Of a DNA stretch of 64,000 bases, positions 47,131 through 59,081 are shown in pieces (within the stretch, counting starts at the first letter, position 1; each line of letters begins with the position of its first letter). The stretch is from Corticium candelabrum. Lineage: Eukaryota; Porifera; Homoscleromorpha; Homosclerophorida; Plakinidae. The translations under genes and the position numbers were made by a program. A model generated the notes under the pieces. It worked only from the letters and a program-made list of their open reading frames with translations. It was not told the origin of the DNA and did not search any database. Location of the stretch: assembly GCF_963422355.1 (NCBI RefSeq), contig NC_085089.1, forward strand, positions 1,358,501-1,422,500. The letters are read 5' to 3'.

Positions 47131-47272
47131 ACAGACTGTCACAGAAAAGGCTGACATCAGCAAGCGTGCTAGAATCTAGCTGAAAGGACATGATTTGCCG
47201 TTGGGCGTTATTCAGCAGTCCTCTGATAAGGCGACGAAGCTCCTCGGCTGTTTCCTCTCTTGAGACGGTCAT
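45764..47272 (-). pseudogene. Integrase-core-domain gene, decayed
   Basis: It resembles the intron-bearing integrase-core genes common in fish and cnidarians. From 5': a start at 47272 (MTVSREETAEELRRLIRGLL), an intron with (GT)n, 47056-46900 (GRPRF), 46851-46517 (MLGVSVRTVRRRM, PLALWHIDGNHKLIR), then about 46388-45764 ([48 protein letters not shown]). A TGA lies just before the MLGVSVRT helix-turn-helix, and one frame change near 46140-46170 separates SDHGGEN from the ERMWRD block, so it is probably inactive. These genes descend from a transposon integrase. Confidence 0.75.
47067..47128. repeat. (AT)n-(GT)n microsatellite
   Basis: AT then GT repeats inside the first intron of the integrase-like gene. 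Confidence 0.9.
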
Positions 47273-47724
47273 GATCTACTGTGCACAACTAGTCTCGCAA
47301 GACAAGATTTGCTCAATGTGCGACTTCACGAGTTCCCGTCAAGCACCTCCTCTCACGTGCGAGCAACACGTGACGTCGCACAGTGAGCACGAGAGAGGCT
47401 AGTGCCAAGTGCAGAGCCGTCTACCTATGGTATAGCTAAAATTATATATTCATTAATTAAGCATGAGCAGTGGCAAGAATAGAAATATACAGTGGTCACA
47501 AACTCCACCAACCATATTATTTCATCCTACAAAGTCTAATAATTATAACTAGCCAGTACTTCAACTAATTACTACACTTGACACTTCAAAGCCTTTAATA
47601 CCTAATTACTACACTTTAATTGATATTTAATTGTTCACTCCTGCACCTGCTTCTGATACTTGTGGATCTGTATGCATGCTAAAAGAAAACGACTGCTGTG
47701 CTAGATCTGTATCAATCATAGAAG

Positions 47725-49753
47725 TCACTTCTTTCCATAGCCTCCATAAAACAACAAACCAGCAGTCATGGCCTGTTTGAATTTGGCTTCATCTCCACAG
47801 TATTTAGTTGGTACGACCAATTCATGTCCACAAGTTGATACTGTGGGGTAGATGTCCATGCAGTTAAAGTGTAAGCTGGGCGTAGGTTCAAAGCCCATAA
47901 CAGGAATGTTTTCACATGATGTGAAAAACACTAGCAAGTCCGCAATAGTAAGATTCTCAACAACACCACCTACAAGTATATATACCATAGACAGTTAATT
48001 AATTGTCATATTATAGACAGAGTCAATACAAACAACTAAACCTTCCAAATCTTCAAGATAGTGACAAAAATAGATGTAACTTGCTTCTTCTTCTCTCCTG
48101 GAATTTGACCCCTTTTCAGAAAAATGCTTCTCTTTTAACAAACTCTTGAGCACAACTATATATAAGCACAATTAAATAATTTATGATTTGTTCTAAAAAA
48201 CTGGGAAGAAAAACAGGTACATATATTAATGCAGTACTGCATGTACCTGCAGTCAGAGGGTTGTGTTCTACAACAAAAGACATTGAAACACATGAGGGTG
48301 CTTCATCATTGCTGACAGCACATGAAGAGTTTCCAGTCCTTCACGCAATTGATCTAACTCAGCTTTTACACTGAGTAAGCAAAACGAACTGCTAATGCAG
48401 ACAGCATATCCTGCTTATAGATATGAAGAAGAGGCTTCGTGTAGCCTGCATCCATGAGCTTTTGCAGCGCCATTGGCATCTGTAATCTGTAGAACTGTCA
48501 TTGCAAACAACAAGTAAAATGTGAACAACCACAACAGCACCTGCTTAGCAATTGAACAGACGTCTCGATCAGGGATGTCCATAATGTCTGGTTTGATTTC
48601 AGTTAGTGTTTTGCCACATAAGTAGCTATAAACACAAGGTGCAAAGACAGGACAAGGACAGCCCATGCCATCTTGAACAATTGCCATCGCTATTAAAACT
48701 CCAAATTTCTTAAAGTTTTCTTGCTATAACAACATTGATCTGTTAACAATGGCAGTAAGGAGAACATGATTTCTTACTGATAGATGTTTCACACTATGAA
48801 TGGGTATGCATCTGTCATGGTTACCACATACCAGAAAGCCTTGAGCATTCCTGGCAACTAAACGCCACAACTCTCTTCTCAGACTGCCACTGTCCACTTC
48901 CTCTTCTCCAAGAAATTCAACCTGGTATAGAAGCCATTGTTAAGTTGGAAAGAGTACACATGCCCTAATCATATGTACCGCAGGTGTCTTTTGTGGATCA
49001 AACCCCATCAAGCAGTGTTTCATTCGAACCTCGAGAGGGAAAACGAGAGCCAAGCTAGTGGTAACTTGTTGCTGCAACTGTTTTATAAGATCAAACAAGG
49101 TTGGAGTTGCTGGGATTTGACCTAAGTTGTACAAACAAAAGCTTAGATAGTGTATATCAACATACACTAAAAAGACATTCAGCTATTGCCATAATATCCA
49201 TATGTCCGCGCTGCTCACTTATAGTATGACATGATAGGGTAACAGACAGTCTATTTAACACTTAATTAATACAAGGGGAATAAGAAAAGAGCTAGACAAA
49301 TTAAAGTGTATTATGCAAGCTAGCTGATTATATACTTAAGTGACATATCACTATAATCAATAACAATGAAAGACTTATTCAGGTGCTGGTGCATATAAAG
49401 CACCATACAAAACTGAGTACTACATATAAACACTCCTTTTTCTAAACCTAACTTTTTGCTTACCAAAAATTACATAAGATTTGCCACTGTTAGCAAATTG
49501 GGTTGTTAGGGCTTAATTAACTACAACTTCTATAACAAGACTATCCATTGGTTTCTGCAATTATTTCAGCTTCAGTAGACTATGCTTAATTCACTAAATT
49601 TACAGAAATAGATAATATAGTATATTAATTAAATTATACCCTGTAATAGTAAATGCATAAATGCAAAACTACACAAACAATAAGGAATTAATTAAAATTG
49701 AGTCATATACGTTGCTGTATTATAATGAGCACACTTAAAGCACCAATCACATC

Positions 49754-49824
<71 letters not shown>

Positions 49825-50019
49825 CACACACTTACCAGAGAAGTCTTGCACAGCATCTTCCGCGACAAGTCTTACTCCAGTTCTGCCACAGAACACATCA
49901 GCTAATACTTCAGTTAAGCTGTCAGACAAAGTAGCTGGAGGATGGTGGGAGCAATCTTTCAAAGCAACTTTAGTGGGGTCACTTATTGATCCATCAAGTG
50001 CCACCCACATTAACACAGC
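47725..50019 (-). CDS. HECT-domain E3 ubiquitin ligase-like gene
   Basis: HECT ligases form a thioester with ubiquitin on a C-lobe cysteine and pass it to substrates. Minus-strand exons, approximate except where splice sites are clear: 50019-49836 (MWVALDGSISDPTKVALKDC), 49121-48979, 48921-48832 (VEFLGEEEVDSGSLRRELW, N-lobe), 48723-48541 (AIVQDGMGCPCPVFAP), about 48485-48372, about 48146-48039, and about 47972-47725 (GFEPTPSLHFN, YPTVSTCGHELVVPTKY, FYGGYGKK, stop). The Cys of STCGHEL sits where the catalytic Cys lies in HECT. More 5' exons are probably missing. Intron 1 starts with GTAAGTGTG and runs into (CA)n. It lies between STAND units 2 and 3. Confidence 0.75.
49755..49830. repeat. (CA)n microsatellite
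   Basis: This CA run lies at the 5' end of a HECT-gene intron (minus strand). Confidence 0.95.
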
Positions 50020-50081
50020 CTGAGGAAACAAATCCAAATTACATTAATTAACTTAGTTTATTAATTAAATTTAAAAGAACT

Positions 50082-50308
50082 GCAAGTGCGCATGTTTGAA
50101 AATACGTCAATAGCATTTTTGGCGCTGTAATACCAGAAATCTATGTACTGTTATAACTAAATGGTAGACATTTGAGTCACGACGGCAGCATGTATTTGTT
50201 CAGTTCAAAATCGGTCTTGCTACTAGCGCAGTTTTTAATTAATTGATGGCAAAGCAAGAAAGACAAATAGACAACTGATGAGTCTGCCAACTGATTACAA
50301 TACTGTAC

Positions 50309-50365
<57 letters not shown>

Positions 50366-50695
50366 CCGAATGGCTAGACAAAGAGGTACTCGGTCATGTT
50401 CTACTAATTCAAGTTTTCCACTTCTATAGCTGCATTTGTGTTTACGCTTCGACAAAGGCACCACGTATGTTTTTACAGCTTGTGTCAGCAGTATATATAA
50501 CAGAAAAAGAGATAACAGTTAGACTGCGTGTATTACTGTATTATGTCTATAGTAGCATCAACTGACACAACTTGCTATGATACATGTACCTACAGCTAGC
50601 AGTAAGTTCCATCTGGCAAACTGAACAATAACAATACTGAACTCGCAGTTGTGATGATATAAAACAACTATATTTATGTTCGCTTTCATAGACGA
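50082..50695. repeat. Duplicated 3' flank of unit 3
   Basis: Homologous to 34470-34916, with an (AT)n run at 50310-50362 and a further insertion of about 200 bp at 50363-50560. TCGCAGTTGTGATGATATAA just after the stop is also shared. Confidence 0.8.
50310..50362. repeat. (AT)n microsatellite
   Basis: This AT run lies in the duplicated flank, at a different position from the run in unit 2. Confidence 0.95.
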
Positions 50696-53600
50696 CTACC
50701 ATTCGTCTGTGTAAGGAGCAAGTTCGTGGAAAAAAATTCTAATGTTGTCTTTATCTTCAAACACTGCCCAGCAGAAAACTTGCTTGGACGTACCGCACAT
50801 TTTTCCGACGACACCACAATTCATAATCAAGTCATACAACTGAGTATTCACAATCACAGTACATATGGTGTGAGTTTGATCATAGATAGTAATGAGCGAC
50901 GAAGACGTCTGGGACTCTTCACACGTTAGTAGCTTTACAGCAAACCGAGGGCCACCAATCTGAGGTACTGGAGCGAACGAAGGTCCTCGCTTGTGTCTAG
51001 GTTTCACAATTCTTGTTGTTTTCCTAACCGTTCTAGTTGGTTCTGACGTCCACGAAGAAGTGGTAACGCTGTAACGACTTCTAGTAATTTCGCACAACAA
51101 CGTGTGTCTTTCTAAATGTTTCTCAAGACAAGGTCTACTGCAATAGTTGGAAGCATAACACCGTTGGCATTGAATGCTTTGCTTTCCTTGTCTTAGTGTA
51201 GCATGGCAATGTGAGCAACTATTCTTCTGCCACAGACTTTCAGACTGAGGATAGTGAAGTGTCTTCTCGTTGTTCCTGACAATGTTGCCACTCTCGTAAG
51301 TCTCTAGAACGCTTTCAGACAGTTCAGATTTGTTGAATGCCATTAAGTTGTTTTCTATTACATTATCTGTAATTCTGTGAGAGGAGATGCCACTAAATCT
51401 TATTCTCATTCCCCCACACTTATTACTACGAATTGTGTTTTCAGTCACAACGGCACCAACGTTGGGATGCGGATCGCAACAGCCAAGCGATCCAAATCCC
51501 CAGTACATGTTACCATTAATCAGATTTTTCCTAACCGACACGACTCCACATCGAGATGTAACATACAACAAATAGATTCCGTACGTTGAATTCTCACACA
51601 ACTCGTTTCTTTCGATCACTACACTGGGGACAGACTCTGGCTGACATGGCATTGACTCAATATAGTCGCGTACTATATCTCCAATAAACAATGGATTTAA
51701 AGGGTTTGTGTGAGAAATCTCGATTCCTTGACCATTCATGAAAACGATGTTAGATTGAAGGAGGCAATCGCCTGGAAGCGGTCCCAACAAATATCCGACG
51801 CCATTTTCACATACTGTATTGCCTATAGACATAAGACAACCTCCATATCGAGCTTCTAGTCCAGCTGCTTTGTTGCCTTTGACTAGACAAGAACACACGG
51901 CAGCCGTAGCTGGAGCTTTTCTACCAGTAGGACAGACAGCCAATCCTCCCGCGTCACTGTCAACAATGTGACATCTGTCCAAATACACCGATCCACCATC
52001 CACTGATACAGTGGAATAACCAGCTCGAGTAGAGGTAAGTCGACAGTGCAGAAGAGAAGCATGTGCCTCGAAACAAACGACAAAACATCCGTTTCTCATA
52101 AACATTTCAAAATTTACCCAACAGGAATAACTTTGAATAAATATTCCAATGTGTATATCCATTCTACATTGCTGCAAACCAACAAAGTTGATATTTTCCG
52201 TCACACTCATACCATACTCGGTTATTTGCTTGTTATCTACAAGTACAGTAAATCCTCGATAACGTTTTTGATCAGCCAAGATCGAGCGAAGGTTTTCCTG
52301 CGTCGTTATCTTAACGGATGGAACGTTCGGGTAGGCTTGCTTAAACCACTTCATTCGACAAGATTCGGCATTCAAGTGCATTGCCACTGACGCCACACAA
52401 CGAGCTAAAGGTAACGACGAGCATTGGATGAGCGCAAACAGTTGAGATAAAATCTCGTATCCGTCGCAACGAGCGGGTAATAACTTGATGCATTCGGTCG
52501 CATCTTGATAACATCCATCCAACTTGCCAGACTGCAGATAGGCTCGTGCTCTACAGCTCACGAGCGAATATCTTTCCTCCATCGTGTTCTTTCTACACGT
52601 CGACGACAGACGCGACAATTCGCTCGACAGTTCATTCGCCACTCCCTCGGCGACGTGACGATCGCAAGTTCGTAAAATTTTGATCAAGTCTTTCCGGACC
52701 TCGCGACTACACTTGACCGTCGTGACGTCGCCATCTTTACGTTTCGACGATATATCACCGACCGTTTGTAATTTTATTCCACTCATCGTTTCGTCTCGTA
52801 TCGCTCGTCTTACGTTCTGTTGAACTCTTAACGGTAACGGTATAATAGTAGATGTCAACCTTATGACGTCATCTTTACTCAATCTATCGTCCATCGTGTC
52901 GAGCACACGAAGCTTCTGACGATCGAGCAATTTAGCAACGGATAACCGTCCAATGCAGTTACAGTAAATAGAAGCGTTATCCAACAAAACTGCTACGTTG
53001 CAGCACACGAGACGATGGAATAATGGACCGAGTAATGGAGCGTTAGAGAATATATGTTCTTGTAAAACGAAGGCGTGAGATGATAGAATTCCCCACTGTT
53101 CGTCTTCCCCTACTCTTTCTCTCAAACAATATTCCATTAAGTTCGGTTTCTTGCATCGTTGCAAACACAAACTTACGGCATTAACAGCAGACTCAAACGT
53201 TGCGTGAAGTTCTTCACATCCGCTTACTTTGATACATTCCTGCAGTACTTCTTGTACTAATCGATGAACACTTAATCCTTTTTTCTCATATTCTTCGCGA
53301 AATAGAGACAATTCAGACAAGAGACCGACAATCGAACGCAATGCCGTCGAGTCGGTCTGGAAAAGTTGCTCGTCGGTCGCTTTGATAAGGATATACGGGA
53401 TCTTTTCTGGAGCAAGAAAGGCGCACATACGAACAAACGAGTCGGCACATTGACCGAACTCTTCGTACCTCTTGATGCGATCAAAGTTTATCTTCCAAGT
53501 CGTATGAACAGCTAAACGGTGATTCGACGCTTTGTCCTGACCTGCCGCGTTTGCAATCTTTCGTCTTTTCAGTAACTTTGAACGTTGCTTTTTATACGTA

Positions 53601-54369
53601 GAAACGTAGTCGTTGAGCGAGCAGCGCGTGACGATGAGATAAGCTGCTACTTGTTCGAGTGCGAGCGGTAAATGACCGACTTGACGAGCCAGAATGGCTG
53701 CTTGGTCTTTGGAGAATTCGATCTCGTTCTTGAGGGTCAACGTTCTTTGTTCTAAAAACGCTATTGACTCGCTTTCCATAAATTCATGCAAAACGTGTAT
53801 TGACGTTTGTTTGTCAATATGAAAAATTTCGCTCAAAATGTGAGGATTGCATCGAGATGTGACCATAAGATTACCATAATCGTTCGATTGTCTCCATGGT
53901 CCCAACACGATTGTCTTCAATAAGGGGTGAGAGCTCAATTCTGTTAAGTCCATGTTGTCTAATATCAATAACCACGGAAGTTTGAGAGCAAGAAGATAAG
54001 ACATAATGCCGCTAAGCTGACATTTTGTAGACCCGTCAAAGTTGACCGACTTATGCGCGCCAATGTAACACGCCAAATCGCTAATACTTCCTTCTAGATC
54101 GTCTACAGACAACCAATAACAACCGCCAGAGTAATACTCTTTATGTATCCATACATATTCGACGGCAACGCTTGTTTTGCCAATTCCACCCAAACCTGAT
54201 ATTGCAGACAAACCACAGCCAACTGCACCTCTGCTTCTTGACTCCTCAGCGATCCCTTCCTTAGAGTGCAGAGATTCCCACAATTTCTCAAGAATTTTAA
54301 TGCGACCGGTAAACGACTTGTTACGAGAAGGAGAATAGAACAAACTCTTGTTAACTTGTTCGTTTTCAT
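50696..54369 (-). CDS. Unit 3 exon 4: NB-ARC/STAND NTPase with TPR, beta-helix and MYND finger
   Basis: Intact exon with stop at 50696, the same domain order as unit 2. The P-loop reads GLGGIGKTS and Walker B WLLILDNMD; the MYND finger is complete (CSHC...CQRC...YCSRPC). It joins exon 3 through a TGTAG acceptor at 54370-54374, and exons 1-4 sum to 6087 nt, exactly 2029 codons with the stop. This is the only complete and undamaged unit in the window and the best reference for the family. Confidence 0.93.
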
Positions 54370-54451
54370 CTACAGTAAACATGCACAAACTCAACTATAG
54401 AAATAATGTAAGCAGAACTGATAATGTATATATGTATAGGTATACTTTTAC

Positions 54452-54667
54452 ATGTGACAGAGATGGCAACTCTGCCACTTGCTCCTGATTCAGCAAACGT
54501 AGTAGCACCAGTAACCTCGATTGAAGGGTCGTTTCTGAGGGCGATGTCCTTTGCTGTCGAGAGAACTTCTTTCAATGTAGTGTGCGAAGGATTGCAGAGA
54601 TTTGCTGCAAATAAAGTTCCTGCTGCTCCTTTCTTCACTGCATGAGTTACATTTCCTTGCAACGATT
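54452..54667 (-). CDS. Unit 3 exon 3: 216-nt linker exon
   Basis: Same length and phase as the others, with donor ACAT/GTAAAAGT. The sequence VKKGAAGTLFAANLCNPSHTTLK shows more substitutions than between units 1 and 2. The intron to exon 4 is 82 bp. Confidence 0.78.
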
Positions 54668-54742
54668 CTACAAGACATCGCAGATAAACGTCAACAAAAT
54701 TCGTATCTTCAATGTTTCGTCCAGAAGTCGAGAAATACGAAC

Positions 54743-56123
54743 CTGCTCTTGCTTTGTCTGCTCCCTTCACTGCAGCGTTTTCGATTTCCGCACCAGAGAG
54801 TTTACTTGCAGATGTAAACGCATCAGCAACCACAAGTGGTTTCTGACTTGACCTTGCAAAATTCGAAGATTTTTTAGTCATTTCAATTAGTCTGTTCACT
54901 CTGCAGAACTTCTCTTCAATAGATTTCAAAACAGCCATTACTTTTCTTACAGAATTGACAACGGGAGAAACTGTTACTACTTCAATCTTAGAGCGTTTTA
55001 GTGCTACTTTTAGTCGATTTCTTGAGATTCTTTCGCTAACATCGGTGAACTGATAAGAAACAATTGGACTGCAACAGGAACATGTTGATATCAAATCGAA
55101 CGTTTCAATTCTAGAGCAATTGATGCAAAATGACATTTCGGTTGTATCAGCTACTATATACAAGCCTAAGAGGCAGTGTTTAGCCTGAGTATTAACCGCT
55201 GCTTGAAACGGCAATCTGTCCATCTCATGTTCTATTCCTTGCTCGTAATAATAACAAAAATCCTGCCACTTTCCCAATTTCAGCGATACTGCAGCAAGAA
55301 AATAACAATTGCGAGCAAAGGCAGCATCGCACTTGGGTGCCTTTCTAAAGTACTCTAAGTAGAGGTGTTTGGCTTGTTCCAACTGACCAACCATGGCACT
55401 GTGACAAAATGCCTGACCACTCAGAACAGCTGCGATGTCGTCTGTTCTCATCTCTTCAGCTTGACTGAAATGGTCTAGAGCGCTAACATATTGATCTCTC
55501 AAACATTGCATGTCTCCAGCTAGACAATGTAAACGAGCTAGCTTGAGCTGACTAGACTTATCACTCATGTTTCGAAGCTCCATTAGTCGAATAGCTTCTA
55601 ACATGCGATCAATGCCTTCCTGTGTGTGTTCTGGACTAATTATAGTTGACCTGGTAATCTCCCTTCCTATCAGCGCATCTTCACAAACAGATGAGAAGTT
55701 CTTTTCAATATCATCACAAGCACTACTAACCCTAGAGAAGTCAACAGATACAAACTGCAAGACAAGTGGACACATAAGATAGGCGTTGACAATATACTGC
55801 AAGTATTGTCTCTTGTCCTCTAGGTTGGAACTATCTGGAACACTATTGGCTTCTTTCACTAAACCACATGCACCAAGTAACCTTTGACACGTCGGCGATT
55901 GTGGAAATTCCGACAGTACAGACGTTGGGACGGTCACCGGTGCTATCCTGGATGAACGCTCTTTGAAAAAGTGCTGAGTGTCGTAAGTCATCTCACGCTG
56001 TACCCGTCCTACAAACGACTCTATAGACAAAGTAGAAGGAATAGGAAGTTCTGCATCTTTTAGAATTTGACGAGCTCTATCTGCTGCATCTCCTTCACGT
56101 CCTGTTACACAGTATTTCAATAT
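54743..56123 (-). CDS. Unit 3 exon 2: TPR-like helices plus zinc ribbon
   Basis: Intact 1381-nt exon, acceptor TTTGTAG/ATATTG, donor GCAG/GTTCGT. TPR-like helices (QLKLARLHCLAGDMQCL, RNCYFLAAVSLKL) precede a zinc ribbon (SFCINC...STCSCC). The C-terminal third is the most divergent part of the exon between units. The next intron (54668-54742) is 75 bp without a stop, so a read-through isoform is possible. Confidence 0.85.
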
Positions 56124-56236
56124 CTACAAAAAGAAACAATTATCACCCAACTGTACAATAGTTGAGACTTTAGAAATTCTGTAAGATGCCAGTAATTCAA
56201 ATATTTTATCGTCTGAACGTCAACAGTTTGACTAAC

Positions 56237-57052
56237 CTGTTTCGCAGTATCGTTGTGTTTGCTAGACTTTCTTAACCAGAAGAGAGCTTTTCGCCGATCA
56301 CAGAACTCGTCCAATGCCACCAAGAAATAAGATGCAAGCCACAGCTGCGCCTCAGCACATCCACCAACAGCAGCCACTGACAAAAGCCAAACACCATTGA
56401 AATGTCGCCCACTATTATTATCTGAAATGTCGTGTATTTCCTGAATACTCATTCGTGCCAAACGTTTTGTTGCGTGAAGTTGGTAAGGAGGTTTACACTT
56501 CAGGTACATCATTGGTTTTCGTTTGAGCCAATTCATCTTACTACTGTTCACAGAGTTCGATTTAATATAACTCACTTCATCCGCCATAGCGCAATCAAAC
56601 CAAACATGGGCACTTCGTATATTCCTCAAGATATTGCCGGTAACGCCATAGTAATACATTTCACCAAGACTACACTGTGCCTCGCCTACCCCCGCATTCG
56701 CCGCGAGCTGGTAGAATACAAACGCCTTCTTAGTGTCAGCAAAACCTCCTTTTCCCGTTCCATACATAAATGCTAGGCAAGCGTAAATATACGAGCGAGC
56801 AATCTGCACGATTTCAAAGGCATTTGCGACCTCGTGGTCAATAGGCTGCCTAGTAGCTTCCTCCATAGCCAACCTTACTTCTCGTAAGTCGTTGTCTTTC
56901 ACTGCGGCTTCTCCATACATCCTCAAGCTTGCTGAAAATCTAGAAAAATCGTGGAACGACAAGAGCGAACGGTCTAGTTCAGATGCAATCTCGTTTGCAA
57001 CGGCAGCATCTGGAGCAAACTGTTTACTTTCAGTCACCTCGGTAGCTTCCAT
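56237..57052 (-). CDS. Unit 3 exon 1: Sel1-like repeat N-terminus
   Basis: The ATG at 57052 (MEATEVTESKQFAPDAA) aligns with unit 2; an upstream in-frame ATG at 57082 exists but has no counterpart. Sel1-like repeats lie at about residues 80-150 (YACLAFMYGTGKGGFADTKKA, AGVGEAQCSLGEMYYYG) and 205-260. Donor CAG/GTTAG, 113-bp intron, phase 0. No signal peptide or membrane segment. Confidence 0.85.
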
Positions 57053-57147
57053 TAACGCCAATATTGTCTGACAGACGCGCACGCTAATACCGTGATATCA
57101 AAAGAGCAGTCGCAGATAGCAACGACTAAGGGTGTTCCGGTCAATGC

Positions 57148-57155
57148 CCCGGATA
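57148..57155 (-). promoter_or_regulatory. Candidate shared upstream element of unit 3
   Basis: CCCGGATA on the plus strand, 103 bp upstream of the ATG; see the matching sites at 6215 and 42061. Confidence 0.3.
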
Positions 57156-57159
57156 GCAA

Positions 57160-58600
57160 TTAAATCTCACATGAACAAATTCCTTCCTTGAATGATCTAT
57201 CACTGCACGCAGAATTGCAGAAAGTCTAAGGATAAAAAACGCGCGGTGTAGGTGTGTCCTGCCTTTAAGCACACAAATTCAAACCAAATGTCTTGAATTA
57301 ATTAATAAATTAGCCAGCAATCTTGTCTTTCAAACAAACAGCATAATTTAGTTTTTACAAACCAAAATATGCTTGCTCAACAACACAAAGTACAATTTGT
57401 TGCTGTCGACATGCTAATCGCTGTGCTAGCTACGTACACCAGATTTTCTGTTCATGCAAGAACGATATCCATCTGTACTGATGGCTGATGGTGTCCAGCC
57501 AAAAGGTCAACATTGTCACAATTCTTTACACAGCAGTTTCAGATCATTTCAAATGGCACACAGCTAAAGATCGAGATAGCAAAATAGATTAAAACAAATA
57601 CATACAAGATAATATACAGTAATTCTTTCCTAGACGTGTAAACCATTCATGCATCTACATTGAATTTGTCTCATATAGACATCACGTACTCTGTTCAACA
57701 ATGCAAATGCTACCATCAAGCAATTGATAAAGAAGTAGGTACAATCAAATCAAGACTTGCATTCATTAATTGAAGGACACCGATATGATAAGGTTACATG
57801 GTGTGAATCAAATATTATTCATTCATTCATTCATTCAATTGCCCTGCAGGTGTGTACAAAAGTTAGTCATTTAGTTATCTCATCTACTCTCAAGGGTGCA
57901 TATTTAATTGCAACCAGAAAACAACTGCACTCCGTAATGTGAAAAACAGTCGATCATCATGCAAAGACAAGAAATGAAGCCAACAAATCAAATATCTAGT
58001 AAAGAATATAGAATCCTTAATCGTCCATTTGATTATGATGTTTAGAACTTTATTATTTCCATTTGTAGATAAAGACCTAACAGACGTGAGAATAGAAGAT
58101 AATGTCATGAAACACGACTGTGCAGTGTGTGCAGTTACTCTCCCATTAGCAATTAATTGCAGATATAGATGTACCACTATACAAAATATGAATAGAGTAT
58201 CTAATCGCATTCAGACATTGGAAGCTCTTACAAAAAGTCGTAAGATAAGTGAGATCACACATTCATGCATTGATATTGTGTTTAAGCTTCTGAGTCAATC
58301 TGTAATGCAATTAAAGTATACCTAGGCCTGCATGATGAAAGATCGATTGAGATCGAATCTCAGATTACTGTATAATAATTACTAATATAGTTGTGGTATC
58401 TCAGTACTTGACTACTATAGCAGTAGTTACACATGCTTGCAAATCATGCATGTAACCAGAAACTTTGCTAGGAGTACAGTACGTGTATCATAGCTAGTTT
58501 GTCTCTAGCCATGCACAAGTACGTTACGTAACGATGATTACCACTACCAGTCATATCGCAATTGCTCAAACCGTACTTGTCAATGAGTAGATACAAAGGG
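57160..58600. other. Intergenic stretch upstream of unit 3
   Basis: AT-rich DNA with only short frames; a run of ATTC tetramers lies near 57820-57836. I support no gene or RNA. Confidence 0.5.
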
Positions 58601-58738
58601 TTTATATTTTAGAGATAGAAGTCTGGCTGATCATGAGGATGCATACTTCACTGCAACTGCATGATCTCACAGACATACTTGCATGTACACAATTGTTATA
58701 AAACCCCAAAGTCTTCACAGTTAAGCGCAAAGTACCTT

Positions 58739-58952
58739 TCTCTGGAAAATGACGCTTCTCTCTTCGTTTTTCTTCTTCTGGTTTTGCATTGATCCACTCA
58801 CTACGAAACGTGTCGTCCTGACAAGGTTGATTGAGACCGAAAATGTCACTACACAAAGCTTTCGGACAATGCTTTCTCTCAGATTTCAGCCATTCACCCT
58901 TCGAGTTACTCTCGACTTTGCACCAAGACTCGATATCACACATACTGTACAC
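58739..58952 (-). other. Possible minus-strand coding exon, unrecognised
   Basis: The frame MCDIESWCKVESNSKGEWLKSERK...EKRREKRHFPEK ends at a good donor-like AGAAAG/GTACTT. It would be divergent from the plus-strand gene starting at 59082. No downstream exon or family was identified, so support is weak. Confidence 0.25.
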
Positions 58953-59081
58953 ACTTTCTGTTGCGATGCAACGCTAACGCGCGTGTTACCCCACATTCCC
59001 CGTATTACCAGCTGATTCAATTTCTTTCTTTCTTTTAGCCATCGATGTGCAATTAGACGACTGGTCTTCTTGTTGAACAAT

